From contig NC_049902.1 in NCBI RefSeq assembly GCF_001411555.2, positions 11,909,888 through 11,973,887 of the forward strand: DNA of 64,000 nucleotides. Reading direction: 5' to 3'. Positions 1 through 12,400 of the stretch are shown here, in pieces. The DNA comes from Juglans regia. Taxonomy: Eukaryota > Streptophyta > Magnoliopsida > Fagales > Juglandaceae. The position numbers were made by a program, and so were the translations under genes. Position 1 is the first letter of the stretch. The number at the start of each line of letters is the position of its first letter. Below the pieces are notes generated by a model. That model did no database searches. It saw only the letters and a list, made by a program, of their open reading frames with translations, and had not been told where the DNA came from.

Positions 1-356
1 ATCAATTACAACTAACCAATGGAATAAAGTATTGAAAATAATTTTCTTAGTTTATCTATTGATCGCTTTCGATCTTGGAAACTTCTTTCACTCCTTTCCT
101 TCCAAATACAACACTATAGGCATATTGAGACCAATTGTCATATTACTGCAATATGAGTCTACTCTGAATACCTTTCCAAGAAGTTAGGAGATCGATCATC
201 TTCTTGGCATCACCCAAGTTAGTCTCACATGAGTAAAGAATTTATCCTACAAGGTTATAGCAATCTCACAAGAAGTAGTAGATGATTCATGGTCCATGGA
301 GTCCGCACTCTTTTTGCATGCACAACACTAATCTATGACAATAACTCAACATTTCC
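1..356. other. No gene recognised; left edge
   Basis: AT-rich sequence with no open frame or repeat that I can name. It lies downstream (on the minus strand) of the LINE remnant that starts at 357 and may be flanking DNA or its unrecognisable tail. Confidence 0.4.
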
Positions 357-1640
357 TTAAACTGCACATAGCTCTTGGTTTTGCACGTCCATCACTTGGT
401 ACATGGCTTGGTAGAAGGAGCAGATGTTGAACCTCCCTTTTTGGAGTAAAATCAAGAAATCTTGTCTTAACTCCCATACCCCTATACGAGTAGAGTATAC
501 GAAGTTATAAAACTCCAAAAATGTGTCAATTTTCCAATCTTGTGCATTTCTAAAGATTCTTACATTCCATTGGAGAATACCATTGGATATAACCAAGAGG
601 TCCACAATCAAGGCTTCTTTCATTCTTATTATACTACATAATTCAGGATAAGTTTTCTTGAGTGACCTGTCACCACACCATATGTTATGCCAAAATCTGA
701 TTTTGGATTTGTGACCCACCTCGAAGTGAATATTTCTAAAATATGTATCTCAACCTCTTATGTGCTTCCAAAGCCCCACCCCATATTTTGAAAATTCTTG
801 ATACCAACAAATTCCTCCTCCTCAAACATGAGAGCATCTAGTGACCCATCATTCATCCCCCCATAAGAAATTCCAGTGAAGTTTCTCCATGCAATGAGCA
901 ACCTTGGTGGAGAGTGGGAATAATGATAGGAAGTAGGTTGGCAAGTTGGAAACAACACTTTTAATTAAAGTGACCCTGCCACTTTGGGATAACTAGATTA
1001 TCTTCCAACTAGCCAATTTTCGCTCTATTTTCTCTAACAACATCCCAAATCGATTTCCATTTGATGGAGCACCAAAGGGTGGCCAAAATATTTCGGCAAA
1101 TAAAATATCTTGCATTCCAAATGGAAGTCATACTTTCCACTTTAGGAACATCCCCCATTGGAACTACTCTTGATTTGACATAGTTCACTTTTAATTTCAA
1201 AACGGCTTCGAAGCATAGTAGAAGAACCCTCACGGCTTGAATATGATCATTTCTAGCCAAACAAAACATTAGAGTGATTAGTGAACCTATATTTGTCTCC
1301 CCCACCGAGAATCCAAAACAAAAACTGTCCTCCATGCGACTTGAAATCATCTTGCTAAAGGCTTCTATTACAAAACTAAATAGTAGTGGGGATAGAGAAT
1401 TACCTTATCTCAAGCCTTGTGAGCTTTTAAAGAACCCCATTGGTGTGCAATTCACCAAGATAAAGAAGCAAGTGGTTAAAATACAATGGTTGATCTAGGA
1501 ACACCATTTCGTAACAAAAAGCTACATCCCTCAAGCAAATAAAGCAAGAATTTATAATTGATTCTGTCATAGGCCTTTTTCATATCAAATTTGATAAAGA
1601 AAGATGGAAAGGAGGATGACTTTATGCAATTGTTCCATAT
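357..1640 (-). mobile_element. LINE (non-LTR retrotransposon) reverse-transcriptase remnant
   Basis: Read on the minus strand, from 1640 down, frames broken by shifts and stops give pieces of a plant LINE ORF2. There is an FDMKKAYDR-like block near 1570-1600, then a GLRQG-type block near 1400. A block matching the post-catalytic RT region, with LLLCFEAVLKLKVN and KSRVVPMG, lies at 1140-1230. Last comes KIRFWHNIWCGDRSLKK at 650-715, the linker before the zf-RVT domain. The catalytic (F/Y)ADD motif is degraded (the matching stretch reads FSVGETNI-like). No single frame exceeds about 120 residues, so this is a dead copy. It ends 117 bp before the LTR element at 1757. Confidence 0.8.
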
Positions 1641-1756
1641 TTATGCCATGGTCTATGACTATATATCATAATAATAAGACAAGAAGAATAAAGGATTATG
1701 GCCTTTTCCCCCTTTCTTTCTAAGCAAGATACATTTATTGGATATTCAATCCAAGG

Positions 1757-2439
1757 TGTGAGGGGGTAAAATACACAAGGCCTAAAATGACTTTCAAGAC
1801 CTAGCCCATCAAAGGGGGGCCATTACTAGAAGACAAAATGAGTGAGAGAGAGAGGGGACAAGAAGTGACTAAGGGGTGAAGGTGTCTGGAAGCATGAAGG
1901 TGTCAAGAGAAAGTGGGAAAGGGAGAGGGGGTCATATACACAAAACAGACATCCCTCATCACCATCGAGGTGCACGCGTGAAGAGAGTCGAATAAAAGGG
2001 GCAGGGTGCCTATGGCTTCAGGGACTTCTTTTGGGTTGGGACTTTGGACACTTTGACTTCTTCTGACTTTTGGGATTTCTTCTTCAACCTGAAAGCTCCA
2101 GAGAGAACATATTCTCCAGCAAATAGATCTATAGCTCACATTGTACAGTGAGAAATGAGAGGCTATGAGAGACTGTAAACAATCTTATTACAGTGGAATC
2201 TCCCCTCCCCAAACCCCTGTGGACTTAAGCCTAGTGCCGAACCATGTAAGTCTATATGTTCATCTCTTATTATTTTCTCTGCATTTAAATACTGTTCATT
2301 GCCATGAATGTACGCACTGACACCATACAGTCACACTGGACCACTGCCAGGGGCTCCACACATCACCGATCGAGGCCTAGTTCGGAAGACCTGAGCTGCT
2401 GGAACCTGTCCCAAAGGCATGTAAAACACGACGTTAACA
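1757..2439 (+). repeat. 5' LTR of the LARD-like element
   Basis: Starts TGTGAGGGGGTAAAATACAC and ends GACGTTAACA. It is matched along its length by 6411-7095. Shared landmarks are ACTTCTTTTGGGTTGGGACTT, the stretch around TGAGAGGCTATGAGAGACTG and the ATTTAAATACTGTTC block. A possible TATA-like stretch (GAATAAAAGGGGCAGGG) sits near 1990. Confidence 0.85.
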
Positions 2440-2440
2440 G

Positions 2441-2457
2441 TGGCGCTGTCTGTGGGA
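2441..2457 (+). other. Putative primer-binding site
   Basis: TGGCGCTGTCTGTGGGA follows the 5' LTR after one base. It starts with TGG, as expected for pairing with the CCA end of a tRNA, and resembles the TGGCGCCGTC-type sites used by several plant Ty3/gypsy elements. The assignment to a specific tRNA was not tested. Confidence 0.5.
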
Positions 2458-2951
2458 TTGTTATAGATCTTACTTGTACTTCGTATGCCTGTGACAACCT
2501 ATTTCGGACAGCTAAGAAGAGACACAGAGGAAGCCTTGGAGGCAAGACTGAAAACCATGGAGGAATGAATGATGAAGCTAACCGATGAGGTGCAAACGCT
2601 TCGCAAATAAAATGAGGAGCTCAGAAAGCCTCAATGAGTGCAGGACAAGAAAGCATAGCCTAGTGATAACGAGCATAGGAAAAGCAGTGTAAAAATGTGG
2701 GATCGAGATTTTTTTGCATCGGAAGTGGAAGAAGGTGGCCGCCGACATAGTCTGCCTACCCGTTGGTGGTCGTCGACTGCCACGGTGGGCTGATGGTGGC
2801 CCACGACTGCAAACCAAGACTCTCGGCGTGCTCGTGAAATCACACTGCAAGCTACGTGGACTCATTGGCAACCACCCCACGAGCCACCGACGTCATCTGA
2901 GCCTCCTCGAAGAAGGCCCACGAGCATCGCCCGATAACGGAGACCTTGCCG

Positions 2952-3017
2952 CATGACCATGTGCGCAAGGCTACATGACCATGTGCACGGGGCTGCATGA
3001 CCACGTGCACAGGACTG
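2952..3017 (+). repeat. Three 22-bp tandem units
   Basis: Three consecutive copies start CATGACCAYGTGC. Units are at 2952-2973, 2974-2995 and 2996-3017, and a partial CATG follows. They lie in the GC-rich, gene-free part of the LARD-like interior. Confidence 0.75.
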
Positions 3018-3904
3018 CATGTGGCAGAGATCTCCTCGGCCCAATCCTGTCACGGCACGGCAAAGCCACTAGAGTTGTCTGCCCCCCTAGGTGTGGTTCC
3101 CGACCACCTCAGCAACGAACGGGAACAGTGGGCCATGCGCAATACACCAAGCATGCCTCAAAGAACATGGCATGCCGTGAGCCCCATGTCCTCACTGGCG
3201 GTCACCACCTGAATTGCCGACATGTTCTGCCACCCTCAAGGTGGTCCTTAACCACCACAGTGGGCAAAGGTAGCCCACGACCATGCTGGCCCCATGCGCG
3301 AAACTATGCATGGATGATATTCTTGTCGGCCATGCATTGCAGCCAAGCACTCCACTGCCTCCTCGCCCACCGCCATGCAGCAGCAGGCAGGACTCAACAA
3401 CCTCCTCTCCTCGACCATGTGCATCACGGAGAGCGGCCACATATACTGGACTCCACGGCCGGTGCGTTTGTCGCCAACAACTCATCGGCCAAAGACATCT
3501 AGACCCCACGACCAAAGCACTTGTCACCAACAACTCGTCAACCGCCTGCTCCTCATCTGCTCGGACTAATCTCATCTGTACGGGTTGCCAAAAAAAAAAA
3601 AGAGAAGAAGAGAGAAATGACAAACAACAATAAGGAGCAGGGACAAAAAGCATCGAGCAATTTCGGTCAAACAACGGGCGAACAGTAGCGGGCAAAAAAA
3701 AGGGGGGCGGGGGAGAAATGGGACTAGAAATAAAAATGAGGAGCAAGGAAGAGAAGAAATGACAAAAGAATTGCGGGCAATTCTGGTCAAGCAGCGGGCA
3801 AACAACAATGGGCATTGGGCAAAAATCAGTCGTAGCAGTTAAATACTCCGATTTGTCTCTTTCACAATTTATGTAGATTTTATTTTCGCTAACATGATTG
3901 GTCC

Positions 3905-5165
3905 CTGTAGCAACTTACCTCCCTACGGGATAACAAATAGAAAGGTAGACCTAAACGTTGCCTTATCCCTCATGAGGTGGAGTGCAGGTCAGCCTTCGGC
4001 TACCCAAAGGCAGAATCTCCACCAACAGAATCTACATCAGCGAAATCTATATCAACGAAATCTCCATCAGCAACTTACCTCCTTGTGAGGTAAAAATGGA
4101 AAGACAAGTCTAAAAGGTTGCCTTATCCCACTCGCAGAGGAGGGCTGGTCGGCCCTTGGCCACCCGAAGACAGAATCTCCACCAACAAACTCTGCATCAA
4201 CAAGATCTTCATCAACAACTTACCTCCCTATGAGGTAAAAAGGAAAAGGTAAGCCTGAAATGTTGCCTTATCCCTTTAGCAGAGGAATGCGGGTCGGTCC
4301 TTACTCGAAGACAAAAACTTACCTTCCTCGTTAAGTGTCAACAGGCGAGAGCAGGTCTAGTAACAGACTGTCCGAACGACTTACCTCCTTGCTGGATACC
4401 ATAGGGAAATGTAGGCCTAAAGGTTGCCATGTCCCTCCTACAGCGAGGAGCAGAATCAGCCCCACGGCTCCCCGAATGAATTACCCCGTCCTCCGCTGCG
4501 ACGAAGTGTGGTATCAATACCAGCCTGATCCAAACCTACCATTCCTTATGATGTCAACGGGCGGGAGTGGGTCAAGAACAAACTGCTAGAACAACCTCCT
4601 CATCCGGGAGAGCGGGACCAGCCTCCACGGTAACCCGAATAGCTTACTCCTACCCCCATCACGGCGAAGGAGTGGATCAGCCACATCGCTGTCTGAATTA
4701 CCTCCCTGCTAGGCAATAGAGGGAAATGTAGGCCTAAATGTTGCTTTATCCTTCCTACGGCAGAGTGCGGGTTAGTCCTCAGCTATCCGAAGGAAAAAGC
4801 TCTTACCTTCCTTGTAAGCATCAACGGGCGGAAGCGGGTTTAGTAACAGCCTCCAACGACTTACCTTGGCCCTTGCTGCGACGAAATGTGGGATCAATGC
4901 CAGCCTGACCTAAACTTACCATTTTCTATAGTGTCAACGGCAGGAACGGGTCCAGAACAGACTACTCGAATAACATACTACCAGCGGGAACAAAGGGATG
5001 AGATGAGCCAAAGGTCGTCTTGTTCCTCTCGCGAAGGAGAGCAGGTTCAACCCCAAGACTGTCTGAATACTTCCCCCGACCCCCACTGTGGCGAATGAGC
5101 AGACTAGCCACATCGCTGTCCGAATTACCTATCCGAGGGAGAAATAGGTAGTTTGGCATGAGGCA
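3905..5165 (+). repeat. Degenerate tandem array in LARD interior
   Basis: Diverged units share the landmark CTTACCTCC (near 3913, 4074, 4219, 4318 and 4380), then GGTWRRCCTRAA, TTGCCTTATCC, a GCGGGTCGG-like block and AGAATCTCCACCAAC. Spacing runs from about 60 to 160 bp and the array decays rightward. It shows no coding potential. Confidence 0.65.
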
Positions 5166-5231
5166 TTCCGACCTCTCCCCGAAGGAGAGCGGGCCGAGTC
5201 TGTGGACCACTCGAATAATGAAGAGAAGACA

Positions 5232-5340
5232 TGGACATCACCAATGGAATCTCCATCAACGGAATCTCCATCAACAGCATCTCCACCAACGAAAACTCCA
5301 TCAACAGAATCTCTACCAACGGAATCTCTAGCGACAGAAT
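5232..5340 (+). repeat. 15-bp minisatellite (GGAATCTCCATCAAC)n
   Basis: About seven imperfect copies of a 15-bp unit, GGAATCTCCATCAAC and variants (AGCATCTCCACCAAC, AGAATCTCTACCAAC). A shorter run of the same unit occurs at about 4007-4075, embedded in the larger array. The 15-bp period makes it look like a five-residue peptide repeat, but no gene is supported. Confidence 0.75.
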
Positions 5341-5910
5341 GTCATCTCCGACAACAAAATGCAAAATGGATAGCACTTCAGACCCTTACCACACCCTGGC
5401 AGGACAGCTTAGGTTTGCGAATTTCGCACTTGTGATTGGAAAATATTTGCATTAACATGTTTGACTTTTGCAGCATCTTCTACTTACCTTCTCGTGAGGG
5501 TCATCAGGCGGCCAGACCTGCCTCACAGTGAAGAGTCGGTCCAGTTTTTGACTGCCCAACATTACTTTTGAGAAAGCATCTTCACCAGCAGACGTCGGGT
5601 GTTCACGCTCGTGCCATAACTGTTACTAGCAGGTTACCTTCGGGAACGAGTCTTTGGAGTTAACATGCCTCCGAGCTCCACAATTACCTAAAGTGGACCT
5701 AGAGGGTCGACGGGCTCCCTGACCACTTCACACGGGTTACAACAAACATATTCTAACACTAACCGCAATTCAAATCAGAAAAGAAAAAGTCATCAACGTC
5801 ATCGAAAAAAAGACACCAGAAGAACATTCGTCTTTTGGCAAGACATAGGGTGAGTCCAGTCTTACAAACTGTTCGTCCCTTTTTACCATTTTTTTTTTTA
5901 TAAAAGTCAG

Positions 5911-6240
5911 TAGGCGGGAAATGTCAGGGACCGCCCGACCTCCCAGGTGCTCAAATAGGCGGGAAAGGTTAGGGACCGCCCGGCCTCCCAGGTGTTCGAA
6001 TTGGCGGGCAAGTTGCTTGATTGCCTGACTAACTTTCGTATGCATCTTATGCTGTCGAGCCTACCTCCCGCTTATCTAGCTGAGTTACGTGCTCACACCT
6101 ACGCGTTTTGCACTGTCAAGCCCATCTCCCGCCATAGCCGAGCTACATGCTGGCATCCTATGCAGTCGAGCCTGCCTCCCGCTTATGTCGCCAAGACGGG
6201 CTTTACACTCGCACTCCAAGTGGTCGAGCCTATCTCCCAC
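5911..6240 (+). repeat. Two tandem arrays near the 3' LTR
   Basis: At 5911-6010, two to three copies of a roughly 54-bp unit carry AGGCGGGAAA and GGGACCGCCCGRCCTCCCAG. At 6055-6240, four copies of a roughly 60-bp unit carry GTCGAGCCTRCCTCCCGCTTAT. Both lie between the older array and the 3' LTR. Confidence 0.7.
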
Positions 6241-6410
6241 CTAATCCCAGGCTTGAAAATCTTTACTACTTATTCCAAGAGGAACAGATGACCAGGGCCA
6301 GCTCCCAGAATTTATTTCTCTATGAACGGCGGTGGATCAGGTCAATTACATATTTTACCTTTGAAGATTCTCAAGACCTTTTTACATTGCCCTTAAGAAT
6401 CGCAGGCAAT

Positions 6411-7095
6411 TGTGAGTGAGGTAAAATACACCAGACCCAAAATGGCTTTGAAGACCCGGCCCATAAAAGGGGGCCATCACTAGAAGACAAAATGAGTGAG
6501 AAGGAGAGGGGAAAAGAAGGGACTAAGGGGTGAGGGTGTAAGGAGACATGCAAGTGCTAGAAGAAAGTGAGAAATTGAGAGGGGGTCAGACACACATAGC
6601 AAACATCCCTCATCACCACCGAGGTGCACGGGTGAACAGGGTCAAATAAAAGGGGCAGGGTGCCTACAGCTTCAGGGACTTCTTTTGGGTTGGGACTTGG
6701 ACTCTTCGGCTTCTTCCGACTTTTGAGACTTCTTTTTCAACCTGAAAGCTCCAGAGAGAACATCTTCTCCAGCAAATAGATCTACAACTCAAATTGTAGA
6801 GTGATAAATGAGAGGCTATGAGAGACTGTAAATAAGTTTATTATAGTGGAATCTCCCCTCCCCACCAAAACCTTGTGGATATAGACCTAGTGCCGAATCA
6901 CGTAAATCTGTGTGTTCAAATCTTCTTATTTTCTCTGCATTTAAATACTGTTCGTCACTAATGATGTACGCATCTACACCATACAGCTGCATCGAACCAC
7001 TACCGGTGGCTCCACACATCACCAATCGAGGCCCAGTTTGAAAAATCTGAACTACTGGAACCTGGCCCAAAGCAGTGCGAATTACAATGTTCACA
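6411..7095 (+). repeat. 3' LTR of the LARD-like element
   Basis: Starts TGTGAGTGAGGTAAAATACA and ends ACAATGTTCACA. It aligns end to end with 1757-2439. The bases just upstream (AAGAATCGCAGGCAAT) are not a convincing polypurine tract. Confidence 0.85.
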
Positions 7096-7100
7096 CAAGA

Positions 7101-7964
7101 AATAAATGGAGTAGTTCTTCACGTGCAACAAGGCTAATGAAAAATAATAAACTTCCACATTGAACATGTAATACCTAATAAATTAATCACTAAATTAATA
7201 AATACAAGTTATGAAATAAGTGCCCTAATTAAAATTTAGATCTAAATCTTAAAAAAATTATTTTGAAATTAATAAACTATATAGATATATAATAATATAT
7301 CCAGTTAGACTATAAATTTTAATTGCTGAAATTTAGTATCTTTTATATATATATAACTCCACGTCGAAGCCCAGGCTCGAGAAAAATAGGTGAAAAAAGA
7401 AGAGGCTACTGTTAAAAGTACAACATACTTCAATGATGTTAAAATTTATCGATCAATGTAAGTGAAAATTATGTCAAATCTTATAAACAAACTTGTGAAT
7501 TATTTATTCATTATTGGTTATTATATTATAGATCTAACTAAGCATTTACTTATTGATTTTGTTGTGGATTCATAACTAATTGTCGAAATAATAATTGTTT
7601 TCTTTGGTGTTTAATTATTTATTACTTGTCATTCTGGCATCTGTTTGCTAACTATACATATAACTAGACATGATTAAAAATGGCAAACTTGTGTCCTTTT
7701 CCCATCACTCATTAAGTTGTGCATGCTCATTTAAATGACATTGCTTTAAGCATGTCCGCTTCATGCTTGCACAAATAACATTGTTTCAATCATGTCCCTA
7801 TAACGAGCTAGTGGAATTATGGAGACAATGTTGGCCAATTTTTATAATTAAAAGGCTCAACCAAAGATATGTCAATCCTAAGACTAGTACTAGATCTGAT
7901 TATGGGACAACACAATACATTCAATGATGGTGGACATAGTCCTAAGAGGATGCATACCTTGTGG
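7101..7964. other. AT-rich intergenic DNA
   Basis: No open frame, tRNA or repeat recognised. The right end, just before the hAT-like MITE, looks like the flanking site of that insertion. Confidence 0.4.
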
Positions 7965-7972
7965 TAGGAGAC

Positions 7973-8646
7973 TGGGGGTGTAACCGGTCTGATTTGATTG
8001 GATTCTGGACAAATTTTGAAACCGAACCGGTATACACTAATTTTGAAATTTTAAGAACCAATACAGTCCAATTCATCACTAAAATTGAAACTTTTGGTCT
8101 TCTTAGTTTCGGTTCGGTCCAGTCCGATTTACTGTTTACACGTGTGGCACTATATAAGTTTAATATTATAATTTTCTCAATACTAAACGTAATTGTTAGA
8201 ATTTAGTATTTATTATTAATAATTACTAATTCATTAATGTTCAATTATACTAGTATAGTATAAGTAGTGTCTAATTGATTAATGAGATTAATAAGCTTGA
8301 ATAATAAGATTAAAATGGTATAATTAGTGTCTAATTATACTAGTATAAGTAGTGTCTAACTTAAATAAAATGTTATATTAATTTTATGTTATAAAATTAA
8401 TAGATTTGAATAATAAGATTAGAATTTCATGTTATATTAATTAACAATTTAGCTTATAATATATATATCAATCCAGTTCGGTTTAAATCGATTTTTAAAC
8501 TATGAAAACCGGTACCACACCGATTTCAGATGTTAAGAACCGGTACTGCACCGGACTGGTTACAAACTAGATTGAACCCACCAGTTCGGTCTGGTTCAGT
8601 TCTAGCAATTTTCTGGTTTTCTTTTTTTTTTTTTTTTACATCCCTA
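7973..8646. mobile_element. hAT-like MITE with 8-bp target duplication
   Basis: The left end reads TGGGGGTGTAACCGG. The right end, reverse-complemented, reads TAGGGATGTAA, so the terminal inverted repeats match at 9 of 11 positions. Flanks are TAGGAGAC (7965-7972) and CAGGAGAC (8647-8654), a 7 of 8 match as expected for hAT insertions. Both subterminal regions are dense in CCGGT/GGTTCGG motifs (CGAACCGG, GGTTCGGTCC, CCAGTTCGGTCTGGTTC), a feature of plant hAT families. The 674-bp interior is AT-rich and encodes no transposase, so the element is non-autonomous. Confidence 0.8.
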
Positions 8647-8654
8647 CAGGAGAC

Positions 8655-9468
8655 CAAAGTCCTGTGAGGACAACCCTCGATAATGAAGGGGAGTACCACA
8701 CACAACCCACTTGGGGGGTAAAACCATATGTGCAGGTTACAAGATATTGTGAATAGTGACAAATCTGAAAAATTTGGGATAATGCAATATAAAGATGAAA
8801 AATGAACCTATTGATAAATGCTGCATTATTGGTATTTCTTCATATGATCATGGCTCAATTATATTCAATTTCTGGTTAATAAATTGTTGGAATTAGTGGT
8901 ATTAATTTATTTGGATCAAGCTCAGTTCTACATATTAAATGTCTATCTGTCTCATGAGGAGGGGGACATGAGTGAGATTTTTCCATAGGAAGGGTAGGAT
9001 TAGTATCACGGCTGTCCAGAATCGGAAATCTTGCCATGTGTAGATATGTGCCATAGTATAAAATTTCACTCATGAGGAGGGGTGCATGAATGAAATTTTT
9101 CTGGGGGTGAGAGAATAAACTATACAAGAGCAGGTGTAAAATTATCACACACAAGCGTCCCTAGCCATTTTACTTTTTAAGCCAAACACCCTGTGCATGT
9201 GGTGTGTTTGGGCTTTAGAAGTTTCACGATTTCAAGCTTCAACATAGCACAATTCAGATGAGGACCCTCTACAGAGTCACTGGAACCCAAGAGAGTGAGA
9301 AAGGGAGTCATGCAAAGTTCACAACGATAAGCCTCCAAATTTCATAGGTGTGAGATGGCTTATTGTCTCTCATCAGTGGCTAACCAGGAGTACAGCTACC
9401 ATATTTTTTTTTTTACTTCTTGTTTTTACCTACTCCATGGCAAACATACAATACAAGATTATTACCAA
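8655..9468. other. 3' flank of the HemK gene; nothing else recognised
   Basis: Downstream of the minus-strand HemK stop codon at 9469. It contains a short duplicated motif (CTCATGAGGAGGGGG at 8952 and CTCATGAGGAGGGGT at 9069). No coding frame or RNA gene was recognised. Part must be the 3' untranslated region. Confidence 0.4.
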
Positions 9469-12400
9469 TCAAGTTTGTTGTTGACGGAATCCGATTAGAA
9501 ATCGTTGAATGCCAGCAAAATCGGATACCATATCCACATTGCAGAAGCTGCCTCTGAGATCATTTTCCAAGTACTTTATCAGACACTTGCACTGCTGCTC
9601 ACCATTTGTCTACGAAAAGAATGGGAAAGAAAGAAACAACAGACAAATTAACCAGTTAAATCAAGAATAGCAACGCATAACCCAGAAGAAACATTGTAAT
9701 ATTTTCCTCCCAGTTGAACTTAATGACCTCCAAACTAATAACAAGTTTGTGTTAATGCTGAGGAATCACTTTAGTTCATACATTCCTGTAAATTGAAAAA
9801 CAAAGTCAAAATTGCTACAAGAACCGTATTCTTTCTTCATGGAAATCTTTAGATTATTTGTTTAACTGGTGACTGGTATGTAGCATAAGTCAGAAAAAAA
9901 TGTATATAAATCAAATCCAATGTGCAAGTATATGGAAATCTAAGGGAAACAAACATCAATCTTACTGAATGAAAGGAAGAGATCAATACATAAGACACTC
10001 AACTTTGTACTCAAGTTTCTACCTGTAAAGAGATAATGTGATGTTTAGCTAATTTCATAACAAGAAGCAAGCCTTTATCACACGCGACCACAGTTTTTCC
10101 CTTTATATATGGTCTCATGGGATTAGGGATTACCCATTACTCCATGGGTCCCCAAATAAATCATCAGTTTTTCACCAATGGAACATGGCTCCTAAGGAGT
10201 AGAGCATACCACCAAGACCAAGGCTCTTATCACTTGAGCTAACCCTGAGGGGTTTCCATCAATCAACATATAAAAATTCTTTTGATCAGTAGTTGCTGAC
10301 AAAAAAAGTCTTACCCTAGCATGCAGGAAATATACAAGAGCACCATCAAGCTAGCAAAAGGAAGAAGTGCAAGAAATTCTAGGAAAGAAGTTGCTGAAAA
10401 AGCAACACTATATTGGGCCATTATCCAATGATAAAAGGGTATAAGTAAGAAAGACTTGAGCTGAGAGAGAAAAAAGAAAAGAAAAGAATGAATGAAAGAC
10501 ATGAGCTCTGACACTGACATTTTACAATCACCGACGCAATGTTTGTTTCTTTCACTCCACAAACACCATAATTAGCATGATGGGATAATTCTACACAAAG
10601 TGTACATTGTACATTGATTGTTGCCAAATTACCATTTCCAACATGTTATGAGTTCCAGCACCTGAGAAGGCATTACCCAATCTATTTTGTAGATTTTGAA
10701 GCCTCAATTATTACCAAAAATAAAAAATAAAACAATTTGGTATCACGATCATCTGACTTCTGCAATTTGAATTCTAGGTATTAGAAGATCCATACCTCGA
10801 AAATGAAAAATCCACCGGGTTTCAACATTGAAGCAGCCCCATTGCAAAGATGAAAAAGATAATCCATGCCAGTGAGACCACCATCTAATGCAAGCTTCGG
10901 TTCATGTCTACAAACTTCAGCTTGTAGCCCAGAAATATTGTCACTTGGTATGTACGGTGGATTACTTACAATACCTGCAATGTTTCCTTCCACATCCTTC
11001 AATGGTTGGAACCATGATCCTTGCCTTAATTCAATTATATCCTGAGTGGTTTGTTCGAAGGAGAGCATTATTCTTTGGGAAAGAGAAGAAGAAAGGATGA
11101 GCTAATAAAATTATGAAACTTTAATTTGTAACCAACATACTTCCAACTTCTCGTGATAAAATAAAATTTATTTCACCAAGAGGCTTTCTTCCATGTATAA
11201 AAAGCATCTATACCGACAATACATTCTTCACAAACCTTTTAAAAGCAACTATCTCTTTAATCTCAATATTTGTTGTAATCTAATTTATAATTCGAGATAT
11301 ATTTTAATTGTCTCAAGTCTCAACACAATGCCTTTCAAGAAAATGGAGAAACTCTATATCTTAGCCAACTTATATTCCATCTTGGGGAGGAAGAGGAGAA
11401 AGGAGGCATTTTTTTGGATGAAAAATATTTCATTAACTAGAAGCAAGTTCTGCTAATACATCAACCCTGGTACTCACAGGCACCTGCTCCATGTCAACAA
11501 TTGCATCTATACATTGCAATAGATTCTTAGCTAAATTATAAGCAACTCTATTAGCATCCATAGGCACATGTGCAGCCTGCCACTTGTAGTGTTGAAGAAT
11601 CTGCTTTGCTTCCTCTATTAAATATACACACTCATTTTTTTTTATTGGCACTGAGTGTCTGAGAACATAGTCATGACTCCGAGGGTGCATAGGCCCTCGG
11701 CAATGAGTTTCCTACAAGTACAGTTCTGGTAATTCAAGAGGAAGTTCCTCCAGTCCGATGGCTCCGAAAATTGTTTGCACCTAAGAGGATTCAAACCTTA
11801 GACCTCGAGGGAGCATACTACCAAGACCAAGGCTTTTACCACTTGAGCCAACTCCTAGAGGTTATTAAATATAATACTCATGTTTTCAGCCAGATTATTA
11901 ATTCCATTAACTACCTCTATGGAATCACCCCCTAGGATTACACTTGATAGTTGCAGGTCCCTGCAAAAAAATATAGCTTGAAAAGGAAGCATTATCTATA
12001 ACTACTGAAGGAACATTATTGATCATTTATTACAGAGTCCAAAACTTTGGACATTAATGTCTTTAGCAATGTCTAAATTGTTTCCACTAGTTAATTCAGT
12101 ACCTAACAGATTCTCCCAAAAGCGTTTGCTAGGACAATGTCTGAGGTTAGCCTGCATATTGTTCTCCAAAGTTCTTTTTGTATTTAGGCACTTTGGACAC
12201 TGACCTGTCAATGTACTTATCGATTCAAGATTATAACCTCATAATCTTAAAACGAATCATTATCCTTTTGTCCTTAGCTTGTATTTAGCTGTTTCCGTTT
12301 GTATTCTTCCTGTGTACTTGGGCTATGCCTATTTTCTTACCTTAATAAAACTCTTATTACTTGTATATAAAAAAATAGATTATGAGGATGACAAATGTAT

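Larger units (their letters stand above)
1757..7095 (+). mobile_element. Non-autonomous LTR retrotransposon (LARD-like, Tat-type ends)
   Basis: Two direct repeats of about 685 bp (1757-2439 and 6411-7095) bound a 4-kb interior. Both start TGTGAG and end in CA. The flanks read CAAGG (1752-1756) and CAAGA (7096-7100), a near-perfect 5-bp target duplication. The first interior bases (TGGCGCTGTCTGTGGGA) are a plausible primer-binding site. The interior has no gag, protease, RT or integrase that I can recognise. It is GC-rich at 2.7-3.6 kb and then mostly tandem arrays. The LTR/PBS junction (AACACGACGTTAACAGTGGC) resembles that of the Tat-like element at 43.8 kb (AACACGACATCAACAGTAGC), which suggests a non-autonomous relative of that lineage. 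By eye the LTRs are roughly 85-90% identical, so the insertion is not recent. Short open frames inside it look like chance. Confidence 0.85.

Noticed and set aside
2975..3815. Overlapping open frames up to about 207 codons on both strands
   Set aside because: They lie in GC-rich, repeat-containing LARD interior, overlap in several frames and show low-complexity His/Pro/Arg content with no domain; typical of chance frames.
10190..11862. tRNA gene candidates from box A/box B matches
   Set aside because: They cannot fold into a tRNA cloverleaf, have A-rich tails or target duplications, and match each other as SINE copies.
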